Source: Temnopleurus reevesii (taxonomy: Eukaryota > Echinodermata > Echinoidea > Temnopleuroida > Temnopleuridae). From it: DNA of 16,862 bases. This document shows, one piece after another, positions 16,741-16,862 of the stretch. How positions within the stretch are numbered: position 1 is the stretch's first letter; every line of letters starts with the position of its first letter. Both the position numbers and the translations under genes were made by a program. Below the pieces are notes generated by a model, which worked only from the letters and a program-made list of their open reading frames with translations, was not told the origin of the DNA and searched no databases. The stretch spans positions 18,077-34,938 of the forward strand of contig BQKZ01007093.1 of assembly GCA_036244855.1 (NCBI GenBank), given 5' to 3'.

Positions 16741-16862
16741 GTGAGGATGGTGAGGATGGTGAGGATGATGATGATGGTGATGATGATGATGAGGATGATG
16801 ATGATGGTGATGATGATGGTGAGGATTATGATAATGGTAAGGATGATGATGATGGTGAAGAT
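16578..16862. repeat. GAT/GGT/GAG trinucleotide satellite running off the window
   Basis: Imperfect trinucleotide repeat, mostly GAT with GGT, GAG and AAT variants. It begins with 'gtgatggtaata' units and becomes nearly pure GAT around 16704-16740. The array reaches the right edge, so its length is unknown. One frame stays open only because of the period. Confidence 0.97.

Noticed and set aside
16578..16862. Open frame through the GAT repeat as an acidic protein
   Set aside because: Pure trinucleotide-repeat effect at the window edge; one of the frames reads continuous TGA stops.

Overview
This is eukaryotic, metazoan-type, AT-rich DNA in which I see no complete or confidently identifiable gene. 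The window is a dense mixture of microsatellites, a CCAAT-bearing minisatellite, a low-copy tandem duplication of about 0.9 kb, and many short inverted-repeat (MITE-like) DNA transposon remnants. This repeat style, the 'acatgta'-rich sequence and the terminal-repeat families resemble what I remember of sea urchin introns and intergenic DNA. An echinoid or related marine deuterostome is therefore my best guess, but it rests on memory and not on a diagnostic gene. Two N bases (5421 and 9729) point to a draft assembly.

Layout. 1-26 is an AG microsatellite. 631-3790 holds three diverged direct copies (A, B, C) of a non-coding unit of roughly 850-940 bp. The B/C junction is split by a 713 bp element (2417-3129) with about 20 bp perfect terminal inverted repeats, GTGTTG-rich subterminal DNA, an internal foldback, and a CpG-rich patch with a perfect CRE palindrome. 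4470-4643 is the first of three copies of a short inverted-repeat element; the others are at 12316-12473 (reverse orientation) and 13286-13456. About 4680-6050 is a tandem array with 45 bp units outside and near-identical 51 bp units inside, carrying 22 CCAAT motifs. 6060-11060 is mostly AT-rich, intron-like DNA with homopolymers, a TTTC microsatellite and small hairpins. 11061-13456 is a cluster of a decayed tandem duplication and five inverted-repeat elements, one with a 7-8 bp target duplication. 15561-16054 is a pogo/Tigger-like MITE flanked by TA that contains a second, much larger palindrome (arms about 140 bp, about 90% identical, loop 30 bp). 16578 to the window end is a GAT/GGT/GAG satellite.

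Coding potential is weak everywhere. The longest open frames fall in tandem repeats, over a poly(A) tract, or in unremarkable DNA. A few short segments pair an open frame with a plausible splice acceptor (6574-6612 +, 11951-12049 +, 13701-13988 -, 14426-14590 +). The last two also have a nearby AATAAA. They are given as low-confidence exon candidates without function. They lie on both strands and cannot all be exons of one gene. The window is most simply read as intron or intergenic sequence shaped by DNA transposons and tandem-repeat turnover.
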